This document shows positions 25,021 to 33,820 of a stretch of DNA of 64,000 bases, piece by piece. This DNA is from Solibacillus sp040273735 (lineage in GTDB: Bacteria > Bacillota > Bacilli > Bacillales_A > Planococcaceae): assembly GCF_040273735.1 (NCBI RefSeq), contig NZ_JBELZM010000010.1, forward strand, positions 1-64,000, read 5' to 3'. The position numbers were made by a program, and so were the translations under genes. Under the pieces are notes generated by a model that was given only the letters and a program-made list of their open reading frames with translations, was not told where the DNA came from and did not search any database. The number at the start of each line of letters is the position of its first letter. Positions within the stretch are counted from its first letter, which is position 1.

Positions 25021-25203
25021 GGCTCAAGCGCCTGCTCCTTGGACATTTCGGTCCCTCGTGCAAAAGGGGTGAAGCGTTTACTTTTGCGTCGGGCCCTCCA
25101 ATGTCTGAGGCTCACACGATGTGAGTCATTGGGGGCATGCCACAGGGATGTGGGCGTTTTGCCCGCTCGGAGCTGAACGTGCGCTTTAGCGCTTTTGTTC
25201 ATT
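25021..25203 (+). repeat. GC-rich structured intergenic element, module copy 1
   Basis: In the 449-base gap between hbs and folE lies a GC-rich element with several stems: CCTTGGACATT/AATGTCTGAGG (with G-U pairs), GCAAAAG/CTTTTGC, CTCAC/GTGAG (25111-25125) and GCCACA/TGTGGGC (25139-25155) inside GGGGC/GCCC. The last part (25109-25165) is the module also found at 28896-28960 and 49838-49900. The rest of the gap (25204-25404) shows nothing I can name. Confidence 0.65.
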
Positions 25204-25404
25204 TCAGTTGTTTTTACTCAACTATGCTAAAAATAGTATAACTGTTTTGAACTTATGAGCTTTATGTGCTACGATTCAAGAGTGTATTTAACCTTTTTCG
25301 CTAAGGTATTATCAACTAGCGAGAAATTTAATATAGAATAAATAATTAATTAGATATAGATTTATACATAATAAACGTTTTGGTTTGTAGGAGGAATTTG
25401 TTTC

Positions 25405-25974
25405 ATGTCAAATGTCGATTTAAGAAAGATAGAAGAAGCAGTAAAGATGATTTTGGAAGCAGTTGGGGAAGATGTGGAGCGTGAAGGATTACTGGATACG
25501 CCAAAACGTGTTTCAAAAATGTATGCGGAAATGTTCAGCGGCTTACAGGAAGATCCGCGTGATTATTTCAGCACGGTATTCCATGAAGATCACGAAGAAC
25601 TAGTTTTAGTGAAAGATATTCCATTTTATTCAATGTGTGAACATCACTTAGTTCCTTTTTACGGAACTGCACATATCGCCTACATACCTAAAGACGGAAA
25701 AGTTGCCGGATTAAGTAAACTTGGACGCTGCCTCGAATCAGTAGCACGCCGTCCTCAGCTTCAGGAACGCATTACATCAACTGTAGCGGATACAATTATG
25801 GAAATGCTGAATCCTAAAGGAGTATATGTTGTCGTTGAAGCGGAACATATGTGTATGACGATGCGCGGATTAAAAAAACCGGGCTCTAAAACAGTTACAG
25901 CTGTTGCGCGCGGTATTTATGAACAGGATGATGTAAAGCGCAATGAAGTGAATACATTCATCCAAATGAAATAA
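25405..25974 (+). CDS. folE: GTP cyclohydrolase I
   Basis: This enzyme converts GTP to 7,8-dihydroneopterin triphosphate, the first step of folate synthesis. The 189-residue protein shows the zinc-binding and active-site motifs 'MCEHHLVPFYGTAHIAYIP' and 'GLSKLGRCLES', and the second zinc cysteine and histidine in 'EAEHMCMTMRG'. A GGAGGA site precedes the ATG. It is followed by mtrB after 55 bases, as in B. subtilis, where the pair was named mtrAB. Confidence 0.97.
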   Translation: MSNVDLRKIEEAVKMILEAVGEDVEREGLLDTPKRVSKMYAEMFSGLQEDPRDYFSTVFHEDHEELVLVKDIPFYSMCEHHLVPFYGTAHIAYIPKDGKVAGLSKLGRCLESVARRPQLQERITSTVADTIMEMLNPKGVYVVVEAEHMCMTMRGLKKPGSKTVTAVARGIYEQDDVKRNEVNTFIQMK

Positions 25975-26029
25975 TAATAACAAATATGATATTATAGACA
26001 AAGAAATCAACACGTGGGGAGATTGTATA

Positions 26030-26245
26030 ATGGGACAATCAGAGTATATTATTATCGAAGCAGAAGAAGATGGTGTACATGTTATTGGTTTAACACGCGG
26101 GACAGATACAAAATTTCACCATTCAGAAAAACTGGATGCTGGTGAAGTTATGATCGCCCAATTTACTGAACATACATCGGCCATGAAAATTCGCGGAAAA
26201 GCTAAAATTCACTCTGCACATGGTACGATACAAAGTAAAAAGTAG
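26030..26245 (+). CDS. mtrB: Tryptophan RNA-binding attenuation protein TRAP
   Basis: TRAP forms an 11-subunit ring that, when loaded with tryptophan, wraps RNA containing repeated GAG/UAG triplets and attenuates or represses trp genes. The 71-residue product keeps the RNA-contact lysines and arginine ('FHHSEKLDAGEVM', 'MKIRGKAKIHS') and the tryptophan-pocket threonines and glycines ('GLTRGTDTKFHH', 'FTEHTSAM'). Notably the trp operon that lies between aroH and hisC in B. subtilis is absent in this window, so its targets must be elsewhere. Confidence 0.95.
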   Translation: MGQSEYIIIEAEEDGVHVIGLTRGTDTKFHHSEKLDAGEVMIAQFTEHTSAMKIRGKAKIHSAHGTIQSKK

Positions 26246-26312
26246 CATATCGTAATTCTCACAAATATTAAATCGTACTTATGCTTTATAACATTGAAAC
26301 GGAGTAATTTCT

Positions 26313-27053
26313 ATGAATGCAACATCTATTACACAATCGGTTCAGACGCTAAAATCTAATATTCTTCAGCATGTTCATCATAGAGCATTACTTCAAAATG
26401 TTGGACAACCTACCTTACAGGAAGAACAGCTGTTTTTTATTCAGCTACCTTTTTTAAATGGCGTTCTTATGACTGATGAACATCAAATAAGTGCGGTCAC
26501 AGTCGGGATTGTACATGCTTCACTTACAGAGCACGAAAAAGTGAAGGAAGTGGAAGCGACGAGTAAAGAACAGCAGCTGCTTGTCCTTTCGGGTGACTAT
26601 TATAGTGGTCGGTATTATCAGTTACTCGCACAAACGGGCAATATTTTCTTAATCCAAAAGTTATCGGAAGGAATCGTAAAGCGCTGTGAGCATCAAATCC
26701 GTATTTACGAAGACCAAAAACGGTCACTTGAACAGTGGATTGAGAGTTTAATGACGATTGAAAGCGAATTGATTGCTCAATATTATGATGTATACGGTTT
26801 CACATCCTATACAGAACTGATGCAGCAAGCATTAACATATATTCGTTTGAAAAAAGAGCTTGTTTTATTGAAGAAGGGGCAGCCAAGTTTTTTGAATAAG
26901 GCGTTTGCAGCTGATTTGACAATGATGGATTCTATTATTGAAGCCTTCCAGGATCATTTACATGACATGGAGCGACAATTGAGAGAAAACTTGATGAATA
27001 TCGATTTAACAGATGAATTAAAACATTCCATTGAGCAATACATCACTTTTTAG
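26313..27053 (+). CDS. hepS: Heptaprenyl diphosphate synthase component I
   Basis: This is the small regulatory subunit of the two-component prenyl transferase that makes the C35 side chain of menaquinone-7. The 246-residue protein is mostly helical, lacks the DDxxD metal motifs of the catalytic subunit, and keeps family features such as 'LHDMERQLRE' and 'AQYYDVYGFTSYTEL'. The sequence is poorly conserved in general, so assignment rests largely on order: mtrB-hepS-menG-hepT is the B. subtilis gerC cluster. Confidence 0.85.
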   Translation: MNATSITQSVQTLKSNILQHVHHRALLQNVGQPTLQEEQLFFIQLPFLNGVLMTDEHQISAVTVGIVHASLTEHEKVKEVEATSKEQQLLVLSGDYYSGRYYQLLAQTGNIFLIQKLSEGIVKRCEHQIRIYEDQKRSLEQWIESLMTIESELIAQYYDVYGFTSYTELMQQALTYIRLKKELVLLKKGQPSFLNKAFAADLTMMDSIIEAFQDHLHDMERQLRENLMNIDLTDELKHSIEQYITF

Positions 27054-27078
27054 TGAATTTAGAAAGGTCTTGAAAAAA

Positions 27079-27780
27079 ATGGCGAAATCGAAAGAACAAC
27101 ATGTTCATGAAGTGTTTGAAAGCATTTCAGAGAGCTACGATAAAATGAACTCGGTCATTAGTTTCCAAATGCATGTTGGATGGCGTGAAGATACGATGAA
27201 ACGTATGGCAGTAAAAAAAGGTTCGAATTGCCTTGACGTATGCTGCGGTACAGCTGATTGGACAATCGCTTTATCGAAGGCAGTCGGTGAAGAAGGAGAA
27301 GTAAAAGGGCTTGATTTCAGTGAAAATATGCTGAAAGTCGGTAAGGAGAAGACCGAAAATATCCCGAATATTGAACTCATTCATGGAAATGCAATGGAAC
27401 TACCATTTGAAGATAATACATTTGATTATGTAACAATTGGCTTCGGTTTACGAAATGTACCGGATTATATGCAAGTTTTGCGTGAAATGAATCGTGTTGT
27501 TAAACCAGGCGGAATGGTTGTATGTCTGGAAACTTCACAATCCGAAATTCCGGTATACCGCCAACTTTTCCGTTTTTATTTTAATCATATTATGCCGCTG
27601 TTCGGAAAGATTTTTGCGAAAAGCTATAAAGAATATTCTTGGCTGCAAAAGTCGGCGAATGATTTTCCTGGCATGAAAAAATTAGCGCAAATGTTCCGAG
27701 AAGCCGGATATGAGAATGTCACATATAAACCATATAGCGGTGGGGCAGCAGCTATGCACATGGGTTTTAAGAAGAAATAA
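27079..27780 (+). CDS. menG: Demethylmenaquinone methyltransferase
   Basis: This S-adenosylmethionine-dependent enzyme makes the last step of menaquinone synthesis, methylating the naphthoquinone ring. ATG 27079 gives MAKSKEQHVHEVFESISESY, aligned to B. subtilis MenG, with AGAAAGG upstream; the longer frame from 27031 would overlap hepS. SAM motif I is 'LDVCCGTADWTIAL', followed by 'GLDFSENML', 'GNAMELPFEDNTFDYVTIGFG' and 'LRNVPDY'. 233 residues. It lies between the two subunits of the side-chain synthase. Confidence 0.95.
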   Translation: MAKSKEQHVHEVFESISESYDKMNSVISFQMHVGWREDTMKRMAVKKGSNCLDVCCGTADWTIALSKAVGEEGEVKGLDFSENMLKVGKEKTENIPNIELIHGNAMELPFEDNTFDYVTIGFGLRNVPDYMQVLREMNRVVKPGGMVVCLETSQSEIPVYRQLFRFYFNHIMPLFGKIFAKSYKEYSWLQKSANDFPGMKKLAQMFREAGYENVTYKPYSGGAAAMHMGFKKK

Positions 27781-27802
27781 AAGTGGGAGTAGGTTTTGAC
27801 GC

Positions 27803-28777
27803 GTGGAAAAGATGAAAATCAAAATGCTATATGCCGATATTAAATCAGATATAGAAGTCATCGAAAACGAATTGGAACAAGCGTTGAATTCATCTTCACA
27901 CTTATTGAATGATGCCTCAGTCCATTTACTGCAAGCTGGTGGAAAACGTATTCGACCAGTATTTACGTTACTAAGTGCCAAGTTTGGTGACTATAATATT
28001 GACCGAATGAAAAACATTGCCGTTCCCCTGGAATTAATTCATATGGGTTCATTGGTGCATGATGATGTAATTGACAATTCGGATATGCGCCGTGGCAGGG
28101 AGACAGTGAAAGCTCAGTGGAACAACCGGGTGGCGATGTATACAGGTAATTTTATATTTGCACGTGCATTACAATATGTAACAAGCATAGAAAATCCGAG
28201 AGCCCATCAAATATTAGCAAAAACAATGGTTGAGCTAGTAAATGGTGAAGTCATTCAAATTGAGGATAAGTTTCGTTTAGATCAAAGTTTGAAAGATTAC
28301 TTCCGACGTATTAAACGTAAAACTGCTTTACTGATTGAATCGAGTTGTGAACTTGGTGCAGTCGTAAGTGGTGCCGATGAAAAAACAGCAAGGCATTTAA
28401 AGCGCTACGGTTATTTTGTGGGGATGAGCTTTCAAATAGTAGATGATATATTAGATTTTACAGCGACAGACAAACAGCTCGGGAAACCGGCTGGCAGTGA
28501 TTTAATGAACGGGAATGTCACATTGCCGATATTATTGATGAAAGATGATCCCCAGCTGGCCCCTTATTTGTCGAAAGTGGCATCAGAGGGATTAACGGAA
28601 GAAGAGCGCCAAAGTATGCTGGCACTAGTTCGGAATTCTGAAGCAATAAAAGAAGCAACCCATATTAGTAATTTGTATTTAAAGAAGGCTTTAAAAGAGA
28701 TTGAGGCATTGCCGAAGCACCCGATGAAGAAAAAATTGCGTGATATTGCGCTGTTTATGGGTAAGAGAAAATCTTGA
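27803..28777 (+). CDS. hepT: Heptaprenyl diphosphate synthase component II
   Basis: This is the catalytic subunit of the heptaprenyl diphosphate synthase, elongating farnesyl diphosphate with isopentenyl units for menaquinone-7. First aspartate-rich motif 'HDDVIDNSDMRRG', second 'QIVDDILDFT', with 'GGKRIRP' binding diphosphate. GTG 27803 is used; ATG 27812 is equally possible, since the GGGAGTAGG site is imperfectly spaced for both. About 324 residues. It completes the hepS-menG-hepT operon. Confidence 0.93.
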   Translation: MEKMKIKMLYADIKSDIEVIENELEQALNSSSHLLNDASVHLLQAGGKRIRPVFTLLSAKFGDYNIDRMKNIAVPLELIHMGSLVHDDVIDNSDMRRGRETVKAQWNNRVAMYTGNFIFARALQYVTSIENPRAHQILAKTMVELVNGEVIQIEDKFRLDQSLKDYFRRIKRKTALLIESSCELGAVVSGADEKTARHLKRYGYFVGMSFQIVDDILDFTATDKQLGKPAGSDLMNGNVTLPILLMKDDPQLAPYLSKVASEGLTEEERQSMLALVRNSEAIKEATHISNLYLKKALKEIEALPKHPMKKKLRDIALFMGKRKS

Positions 28778-28839
28778 AAATTTAGCCAATTGATAGAATC
28801 ATCATAAGTTGGGGATGGCAAAATTTAATATCAAGGCAA

Positions 28840-28997
28840 GTTGATTGGAATGGGGAGGCGACTCCAGCGGGAATAGCGTAACGCCTGAGGCTGGGAACAA
28901 AAGCTAAGAACGCCACGTTCTGTGGCAACGCTTTTGTGACCAACTTCGTGTTGGCCTCACGCCCGCGGAAAGCGTCCGACCCGCAATGGAAATCAAC
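28840..28997. repeat. GC-rich intergenic element carrying module copy 2
   Basis: The outer ends GTTGATT and AATCAAC pair, and 'CCAGCGGGAATAGCG' faces 'CCGCGGAAAGCG'. This shell resembles a GC-rich sequence I remember in many Bacillales intergenic regions. Inserted in its middle (28896-28955) is the structured module ACAAAAGC-[GCCAC/GTGGC]-GCTTTTGT-[CCAAC/GTTGG], in reverse orientation to the copies at 25.1 and 49.85 kb. No gene lies in 28778-29119. Confidence 0.7.
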
Positions 28998-29119
28998 TCT
29001 ATGTTATTGAATGATCCAATTTATGGGCAAATCTAATATTTGTTGCAGTATGAGTAGGATTTTGGTAATATTTATCGGTAGGTGTAAAACCTTTTACTCA
29101 AATTTAGGGAGTGTTTATA

Positions 29120-29539
29120 ATGGCAATCGAAAAAACATTTTTAATGGTTAAACCAGATGGCGTAGAACGTCAAGTAATCGGAGATATCGTTGACCGTTTT
29201 GAGCGTCGCGGTTTCGTAATGCGCGGAGCAAAATTAATGGTACCAACTCGTGATTTAGCTGAAAAACACTATGCAGAGCACGCTGAGCGTCCTTTCTTCG
29301 GTGAATTAGTAGACTTCATCACTTCAGGCCCAGTATTCGGTATGGTTTGGGAAGGCGAAAACGTTATCCAATTATCTCGTATCATGATGGGTGCTACAAA
29401 GCCAGAAGAATCAGCTCCTGGTACAATCCGTGGTGACTACGCTGTAACTTTATCACACAACGTAATCCACGGTTCTGACTCTTTAGCTTCTGCTGAGCGT
29501 GAAATCGGTTTATGGTTCCCAGAAGGAATCGCTGAATAA
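29120..29539 (+). CDS. ndk: Nucleoside diphosphate kinase
   Basis: This enzyme transfers the gamma phosphate from ATP to NDPs through a phosphohistidine. ATG 29120 gives MAIEKTFLMVKPDGVERQ with AGGGAG about 8 bases upstream; the GTG at 29111 overlaps that site. The active histidine is in 'NVIHGSDSLASAEREI'. 139 residues and strongly biased codons. As in B. subtilis it lies between hepT and cheR, but here three small paralogous genes are inserted after it. Confidence 0.96.
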   Translation: MAIEKTFLMVKPDGVERQVIGDIVDRFERRGFVMRGAKLMVPTRDLAEKHYAEHAERPFFGELVDFITSGPVFGMVWEGENVIQLSRIMMGATKPEESAPGTIRGDYAVTLSHNVIHGSDSLASAEREIGLWFPEGIAE

Positions 29540-29551
29540 TTAAATTTACAG

Positions 29552-29585
29552 AAAAGCTATCACTTTTAAGTGGTAGCTTTTTTTA
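29552..29585 (+). terminator. Terminator after ndk
   Basis: AAAAGCTATCACTT pairs with AAGTGGTAGCTTTT, followed by Ts. Confidence 0.8.
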
Positions 29586-29695
29586 TATGGAACAGGAACA
29601 AGACGGACTATTAATGGTATAATAAATCGGAATAATGAAACTATTTTTGGAATACATACGTATAAAAAGTACTGATTGAAATTAGGGGGATTTGT

Positions 29696-29911
29696 ATGTG
29701 GGTTTTGGCCGTTATTTCAGTTATGGCAGTAGGGGCGATTGCAGTAATCACCGATGCGCGCAATGAAAGTAAACGGATCGAAGTGAATAAATTAACGAAA
29801 GAAATTGAGCTGGAACAATTACGTCTTGAAAATTATGATAAAGAAACAGAAAAAATGCGACTGGAACTGGAACATTCGAAGCAAATACTGTTGGAGCATA
29901 ATCAAAAGTAA
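29696..29911 (+). CDS. Small membrane/coiled-coil protein, tandem paralogue 1
   Basis: This 71-residue protein has one N-terminal membrane helix (about 1-19), a short polar neck, and a charged helix with heptad leucines ('EIELEQLRLENYDKETEKM', 'RLELEHSKQILLE') likely to form a coiled coil on the cytoplasmic side. AGGGGGA precedes the ATG. It shares the block LRLENYDKET with the next gene and the pattern E-x-E-QxxL-x6-ETEKM-x-LELE with both neighbours. No family recognised. The three genes follow one another within 750 bases and are probably one operon. Confidence 0.7.
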   Translation: MWVLAVISVMAVGAIAVITDARNESKRIEVNKLTKEIELEQLRLENYDKETEKMRLELEHSKQILLEHNQK

Positions 29912-29950
29912 TTATTCTGCTAATTTAACTATTCATAAGGGGTGACATCC

Positions 29951-30172
29951 ATGTTCTGGGCAATGATTACAATAATCGCTGTAGTAGGAATTTTAACAGA
30001 CACGTATACGAAAAATAAAAACATTGAACTAAAACGTCTGGATAAGGAAATCAAGCTTGAAAAACTAAGACTCGAAAATTACGATAAAGAAACAGCGAAG
30101 ATGCAGCTTGAATTGGAACAGACAAAGCAATTACTGCTTGAAACACAATTAACAGATCGATCAGACAAGTAA
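29951..30172 (+). CDS. Small membrane/coiled-coil protein, tandem paralogue 2
   Basis: ATG 29951 is chosen because AAGGGGTG (29937-29944) is 6 bases upstream and the product then aligns with paralogue 1 from its first residue; the GTG at 29942 lies inside the site. The 73-residue product has a membrane helix at 1-16 followed by the heptad region 'KEIKLEKLRLENYDKET' and 'LELEQTKQLLLE'. Same architecture as its neighbours. Function unknown. Confidence 0.7.
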   Translation: MFWAMITIIAVVGILTDTYTKNKNIELKRLDKEIKLEKLRLENYDKETAKMQLELEQTKQLLLETQLTDRSDK

Positions 30173-30193
30173 AATAATAATTAGAGGAGCGTA

Positions 30194-30433
30194 ATGAAAC
30201 ATATGGAAGATATTATTATTTTGTGCATTATTTTTGGTTCAGGAGCTGCGATTGCATTAACCGCAATACTGACAGCACACAAACGATCAAGTATGAAGCT
30301 GCAAATCACAATGTTGGAGAAAGAGGCCGAGCTTGAACAGATTCGCTTGCAGAGCTACCATTCTGAAACTGAAAAGATGAAGCTTGAACTTGAACAATCG
30401 AAACAACTTTTGCTGGAAAGACACATTGATTAA
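30194..30433 (+). CDS. Small membrane/coiled-coil protein, tandem paralogue 3
   Basis: This 79-residue product has a membrane helix at about 6-27 and a heptad helix 'LEKEAELEQIRLQSYHSET...KLELEQSKQLLLERH', clearly related to paralogues 1 and 2 but more diverged in the membrane part. GAGGAG sits only 4 bases before the ATG, so initiation at ATG 30203 is possible. It ends about 80 bases before cheR. Whether it is tied to chemotaxis is unknown. Confidence 0.7.
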   Translation: MKHMEDIIILCIIFGSGAAIALTAILTAHKRSSMKLQITMLEKEAELEQIRLQSYHSETEKMKLELEQSKQLLLERHID

Positions 30434-30513
30434 CGTTTATGGACAAAATCTGTTTCGGGTTCTGAAGTTTTCAGCTATAATAGGCATACGTTAGATGAGG
30501 GGAAAGATGAATA

Positions 30514-31284
30514 ATGTCAGATTATGTACAATTTATTGATGGCATTAAGCGCAAAACGGGCATTGATTTAGCCCTATATAAAGAAGCGCAAATGAAACGT
30601 CGGTTAACATCATTATATGAGAAAAAGGGATATCGGAACTTTGTAGATTTTTATAGTGCATTGGAGAAAGACCGCGAACTGATGAATGAATTTTTGGATC
30701 GCATGACGATAAACGTTTCCGAGTTTTACCGGAACGGAAAACGGTGGGAAGTATTACAGAATAAAATTTTCCCTTTACTGCTCCAATCTAACAAACGCCC
30801 GAAAATATGGAGTGCGGCTTGTTCAACTGGAGAAGAGCCATACAGTTTAGCGATGGTATTGTCCCATCATTTACCTTTATCTCAAGTAAATATACTGGCA
30901 ACGGATTTGGATGAAAATGTTCTCCAAAAAGCAAAGTTGGGCCTTTACCCGGAACGATCTCTTGCAGAAGTGCCAAAACCAGTTCAGTCAAAGTACTTCG
31001 TTCAAGAAGGCCATTTTTACAAAGTGAAAGATGAGATTAAGCGTACGGTTAATTTTAAAAAACATAATTTACTAAGGGATCCCTATGAATCGAATTTTGA
31101 TCTGATTGTTTGCAGGAATGTTATGATCTATTTTACCGAAGAAGCGAAAGATCAGATCTATGCAAATTTCAGTAAAGCATTGCGTCCAGGCGGTATTTTG
31201 TTTGTTGGATCAACTGAGCAGATATTTAATCCTGCAAAATATGATTTTGAAGTCGAAGATACATTTTTTTACCGTAAAAAATAA
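30514..31284 (+). CDS. cheR: Chemoreceptor glutamate methyltransferase CheR
   Basis: CheR methylates glutamates of chemotaxis receptors with S-adenosylmethionine, setting adaptation. The 256-residue protein has the helical N-terminal domain ('GIDLALYKEAQMKRRL') and a SAM-binding domain with 'RPKIWSAACSTGEEPYSLAM', 'NILATDLDENVLQKA', 'FDLIVCRNVMIYF' and 'LFVGSTEQIF'. As in B. subtilis it is remote from the main chemotaxis operon, between ndk and the chorismate synthase gene. GAGGGG precedes the ATG. Confidence 0.96.
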   Translation: MSDYVQFIDGIKRKTGIDLALYKEAQMKRRLTSLYEKKGYRNFVDFYSALEKDRELMNEFLDRMTINVSEFYRNGKRWEVLQNKIFPLLLQSNKRPKIWSAACSTGEEPYSLAMVLSHHLPLSQVNILATDLDENVLQKAKLGLYPERSLAEVPKPVQSKYFVQEGHFYKVKDEIKRTVNFKKHNLLRDPYESNFDLIVCRNVMIYFTEEAKDQIYANFSKALRPGGILFVGSTEQIFNPAKYDFEVEDTFFYRKK

Positions 31285-31354
31285 TAGTACAATAATAGAT
31301 GCTCTGTTGAACGTAGAAGCTTAAGTTGAGATATACTTTATAAAGCTATATAAG

Positions 31355-31394
31355 AATGCGCTTTTCGGATAATAGAGCGAAAAGCGTATTTTTG
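31355..31394 (+). terminator. Terminator after cheR
   Basis: ATGCGCTTTTCG pairs with CGAAAAGCGTAT, followed by Ts. Confidence 0.75.
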
Positions 31395-31549
31395 TTTCTT
31401 TTCGCTGATAAATGTGTCGTTTTCTAGTTGGAACGTTCAGAATATTCTAAAATAGCTTATCAGATGGCGGAAACAGTACTGTTATTTAATTTGAAATATG
31501 TTATAGTGAAAAATACATACTTTAGCGAGTTGAAGGGAGAAAGTGTTTA

Positions 31550-32731
31550 ATGCGTTATTTAACAGCAGGTGAGTCACACGGACCACAATTAACAACAATT
31601 ATCGAGGGGTTGCCTTCTTTACTTCCAGTAACAGCAGAAAAAATCAATTATGATTTAAAACGTCGTCAAGGTGGTCATGGTCGTGGTCGGCGGATGCAGA
31701 TCGAAACTGATACAGTGGAAATTGTGTCAGGAGTTCGTCACGGGAAAACATTAGGCTCACCAGTCGCATTAGTCGTTACAAATGATGACTGGAAGCATTG
31801 GACAAAAATTATGGGTGCGGCAGAATTGCCGGAAGATATTGATCCATCTGAAATTAAACGTCAAATTTCACGTCCGCGTCCAGGTCATGCTGACTTAGTC
31901 GGAGGGATGAAATACGGTCACCGTGATCTGCGTAACGTACTTGAGCGTTCAAGTGCACGTGAAACGACAGTACGTGTGGCAGTGGGCTCTGTTGCAAAAG
32001 CTTTGTTAAACGAGCTTGGGATATCCATTGTTTCTCATGTTACAGAAATTGTAGGGATTAAAGCAGACAGCAGTTTGTTGGAAGGTAAAACAGCAGATGA
32101 GATCCGTGCAATTATTGAAAACGATCCATGTTACTGTATCGATCCTGAAGCTTCAGCAAAAATGGTTACAGCCATTGATGAAGCAAAGCAAGCTGGGGAT
32201 TCAATCGGCGGTGTTGTAGAAGTCATCGTAGAAGGTTTACCTGCAGGAATCGGATCGTACGTGCATTACGACCGCAAACTGGATGCGAAACTGGCATCTG
32301 CAATGCTGAGCATCAATGCATTTAAAGGCGTTGAATTTGGTATCGGTTTTGAAATGGCACGCAAAAAAGGTTCAGAAGTACATGACGAAATTTTATGGGA
32401 TGAAGAAAAGGGCTATACGCGAGCAACAAATCGTCTAGGCGGTTTGGAAGGCGGTATGACGACAGGAATGCCGATTGTCGTTCGTGGTGTAATGAAGCCA
32501 ATTCCAACATTATATAAGCCATTGCAAAGTGTTGACATTGAAACAAAGGAGCCGTTTAAAGCAAGCGTGGAGCGTTCTGACAGCTGTGCAGTACCTGCAG
32601 CATCAATCGTTGCCGAACATGTTATTGCCTGGGAAATCGCAAACGCTATTGTTGAGCAGTTCCATAGTGATCAGTTACCACAATTAAAGGCGCAGTTAGA
32701 TGAAATGCGTCAGTACACGAAGGAGTATTAA
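31550..32731 (+). CDS. aroC: Chorismate synthase
   Basis: This enzyme eliminates phosphate from EPSP to give chorismate, using reduced FMN. It is called aroF in B. subtilis. The 393-residue protein has signature regions 'GESHGPQLTTIIEGLP' (8-23), 'RRQGGHGRGRRMQIE' and 'SRPRPGHADLVGGMKYGHRD', followed by 'RSSARETTVRVAVGSVAK'. It starts the aromatic operon: aroC-aroB-aroH-hisC-tyrA-aroA. GAAGGGAG is the ribosome site. The 265-base upstream gap holds the cheR terminator and presumably the operon promoter. Confidence 0.97.
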   Translation: MRYLTAGESHGPQLTTIIEGLPSLLPVTAEKINYDLKRRQGGHGRGRRMQIETDTVEIVSGVRHGKTLGSPVALVVTNDDWKHWTKIMGAAELPEDIDPSEIKRQISRPRPGHADLVGGMKYGHRDLRNVLERSSARETTVRVAVGSVAKALLNELGISIVSHVTEIVGIKADSSLLEGKTADEIRAIIENDPCYCIDPEASAKMVTAIDEAKQAGDSIGGVVEVIVEGLPAGIGSYVHYDRKLDAKLASAMLSINAFKGVEFGIGFEMARKKGSEVHDEILWDEEKGYTRATNRLGGLEGGMTTGMPIVVRGVMKPIPTLYKPLQSVDIETKEPFKASVERSDSCAVPAASIVAEHVIAWEIANAIVEQFHSDQLPQLKAQLDEMRQYTKEY

Positions 32732-32732
32732 T

Positions 32733-33818
32733 ATGGAGATTCCGGTTCGAACTCCTTCACACTCGTATGCTGTAACGATTGGGAAAGGGATATTACGTGA
32801 TGCTTTGACAGCACAGCATGACTTGCTTACAAAAGCAGATAAAATCATCGTATTGACTGATGAAAATGTTTGGACAGCACAGCAAAGCTATTTTGAAACG
32901 AACTTCCCATATACATTCGAAGTACATGTTATGCCGGCAGGAGAAAAGTGTAAAAGCTTTGAAAACTATAACGACGTGCAAACATATTTACTTAAGCAAA
33001 AGTGTACAAGAAAATCGCTCATTATCGCATTTGGCGGTGGTGCAGTCGGTGATTTGGCCGGTTTTGTTGCAGCCACTTATATGCGGGGAATTCCGTTCAT
33101 CCAAGTGCCGACAACAATTTTGGCGCATGATTCAGCTGTTGGCGGAAAGACGGCCATCAATCATGAACTAGGAAAAAATATGATCGGTGCTTTTTACCAG
33201 CCGGAAGCCGTCATTTTCGATACAGCATTTTTACATAGTCTATCCGAAAAAGAAGTGCGTTCAGGGATGGCGGAAGTGATTAAGCATGCCTTGATTTCCG
33301 ATGCACGATGGGTGGAAGAGCTGATCGAGGGAGATCATGTAACGGAACTTCCGGAAGATCTGTTGGCGAATTATTTGGCGCATGGCATTCAAGTAAAAGC
33401 AACCATTGTCGAGCAGGATGAAACAGAACAGTCCGTAAGAAAATATCTTAATTTAGGCCATACATACGGGCATGCGATTGAAGCAGCTGCAGGCTATGGA
33501 CGTGTAGCACATGGTGAAGCCGTGATGATTGGCCTTATTTATTCACTTCTGTTAAGCGAAAATTTTGGTAAAGTCAATCACCAATTTACAAAGCGCTTTT
33601 TACATTTTGCAATGGAAAACGGCTATCCGTTTGAAGCTGTTCATGAATTTACATTTGACCAACTGACTGAATATTTACTAAAAGATAAAAAAGCCGACTA
33701 TGGACAATTGCAGTTCGTGCTGCTTGAAACAATCGGACAACCATTTGTCCAAAAAGTTGAACTTGAACAATGCAGAGAAATTGATCGTCAACTAAGAGCA
33801 TTATTAGCGGAGGTGTAG
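32733..33818 (+). CDS. aroB: 3-dehydroquinate synthase
   Basis: This enzyme converts DAHP to 3-dehydroquinate, step two of the shikimate pathway, using NAD and a divalent metal. ATG 32733, one base after the aroC stop and 7 bases after AAGGAG, gives MEIPVRTPSHSY and 361 residues; the longer frame into aroC is rejected. Motifs: 'GEKCKSF', 'GGGAVGDLAGFVAATYMRGI', 'PTTILAHDSAVGGKTAIN', metal ligands in 'EVIKHALI', 'NLGHTYGHAIE' and 'HGEAVMIG'. Confidence 0.97.
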   Translation: MEIPVRTPSHSYAVTIGKGILRDALTAQHDLLTKADKIIVLTDENVWTAQQSYFETNFPYTFEVHVMPAGEKCKSFENYNDVQTYLLKQKCTRKSLIIAFGGGAVGDLAGFVAATYMRGIPFIQVPTTILAHDSAVGGKTAINHELGKNMIGAFYQPEAVIFDTAFLHSLSEKEVRSGMAEVIKHALISDARWVEELIEGDHVTELPEDLLANYLAHGIQVKATIVEQDETEQSVRKYLNLGHTYGHAIEAAAGYGRVAHGEAVMIGLIYSLLLSENFGKVNHQFTKRFLHFAMENGYPFEAVHEFTFDQLTEYLLKDKKADYGQLQFVLLETIGQPFVQKVELEQCREIDRQLRALLAEV

Positions 33819-33820
33819 CA

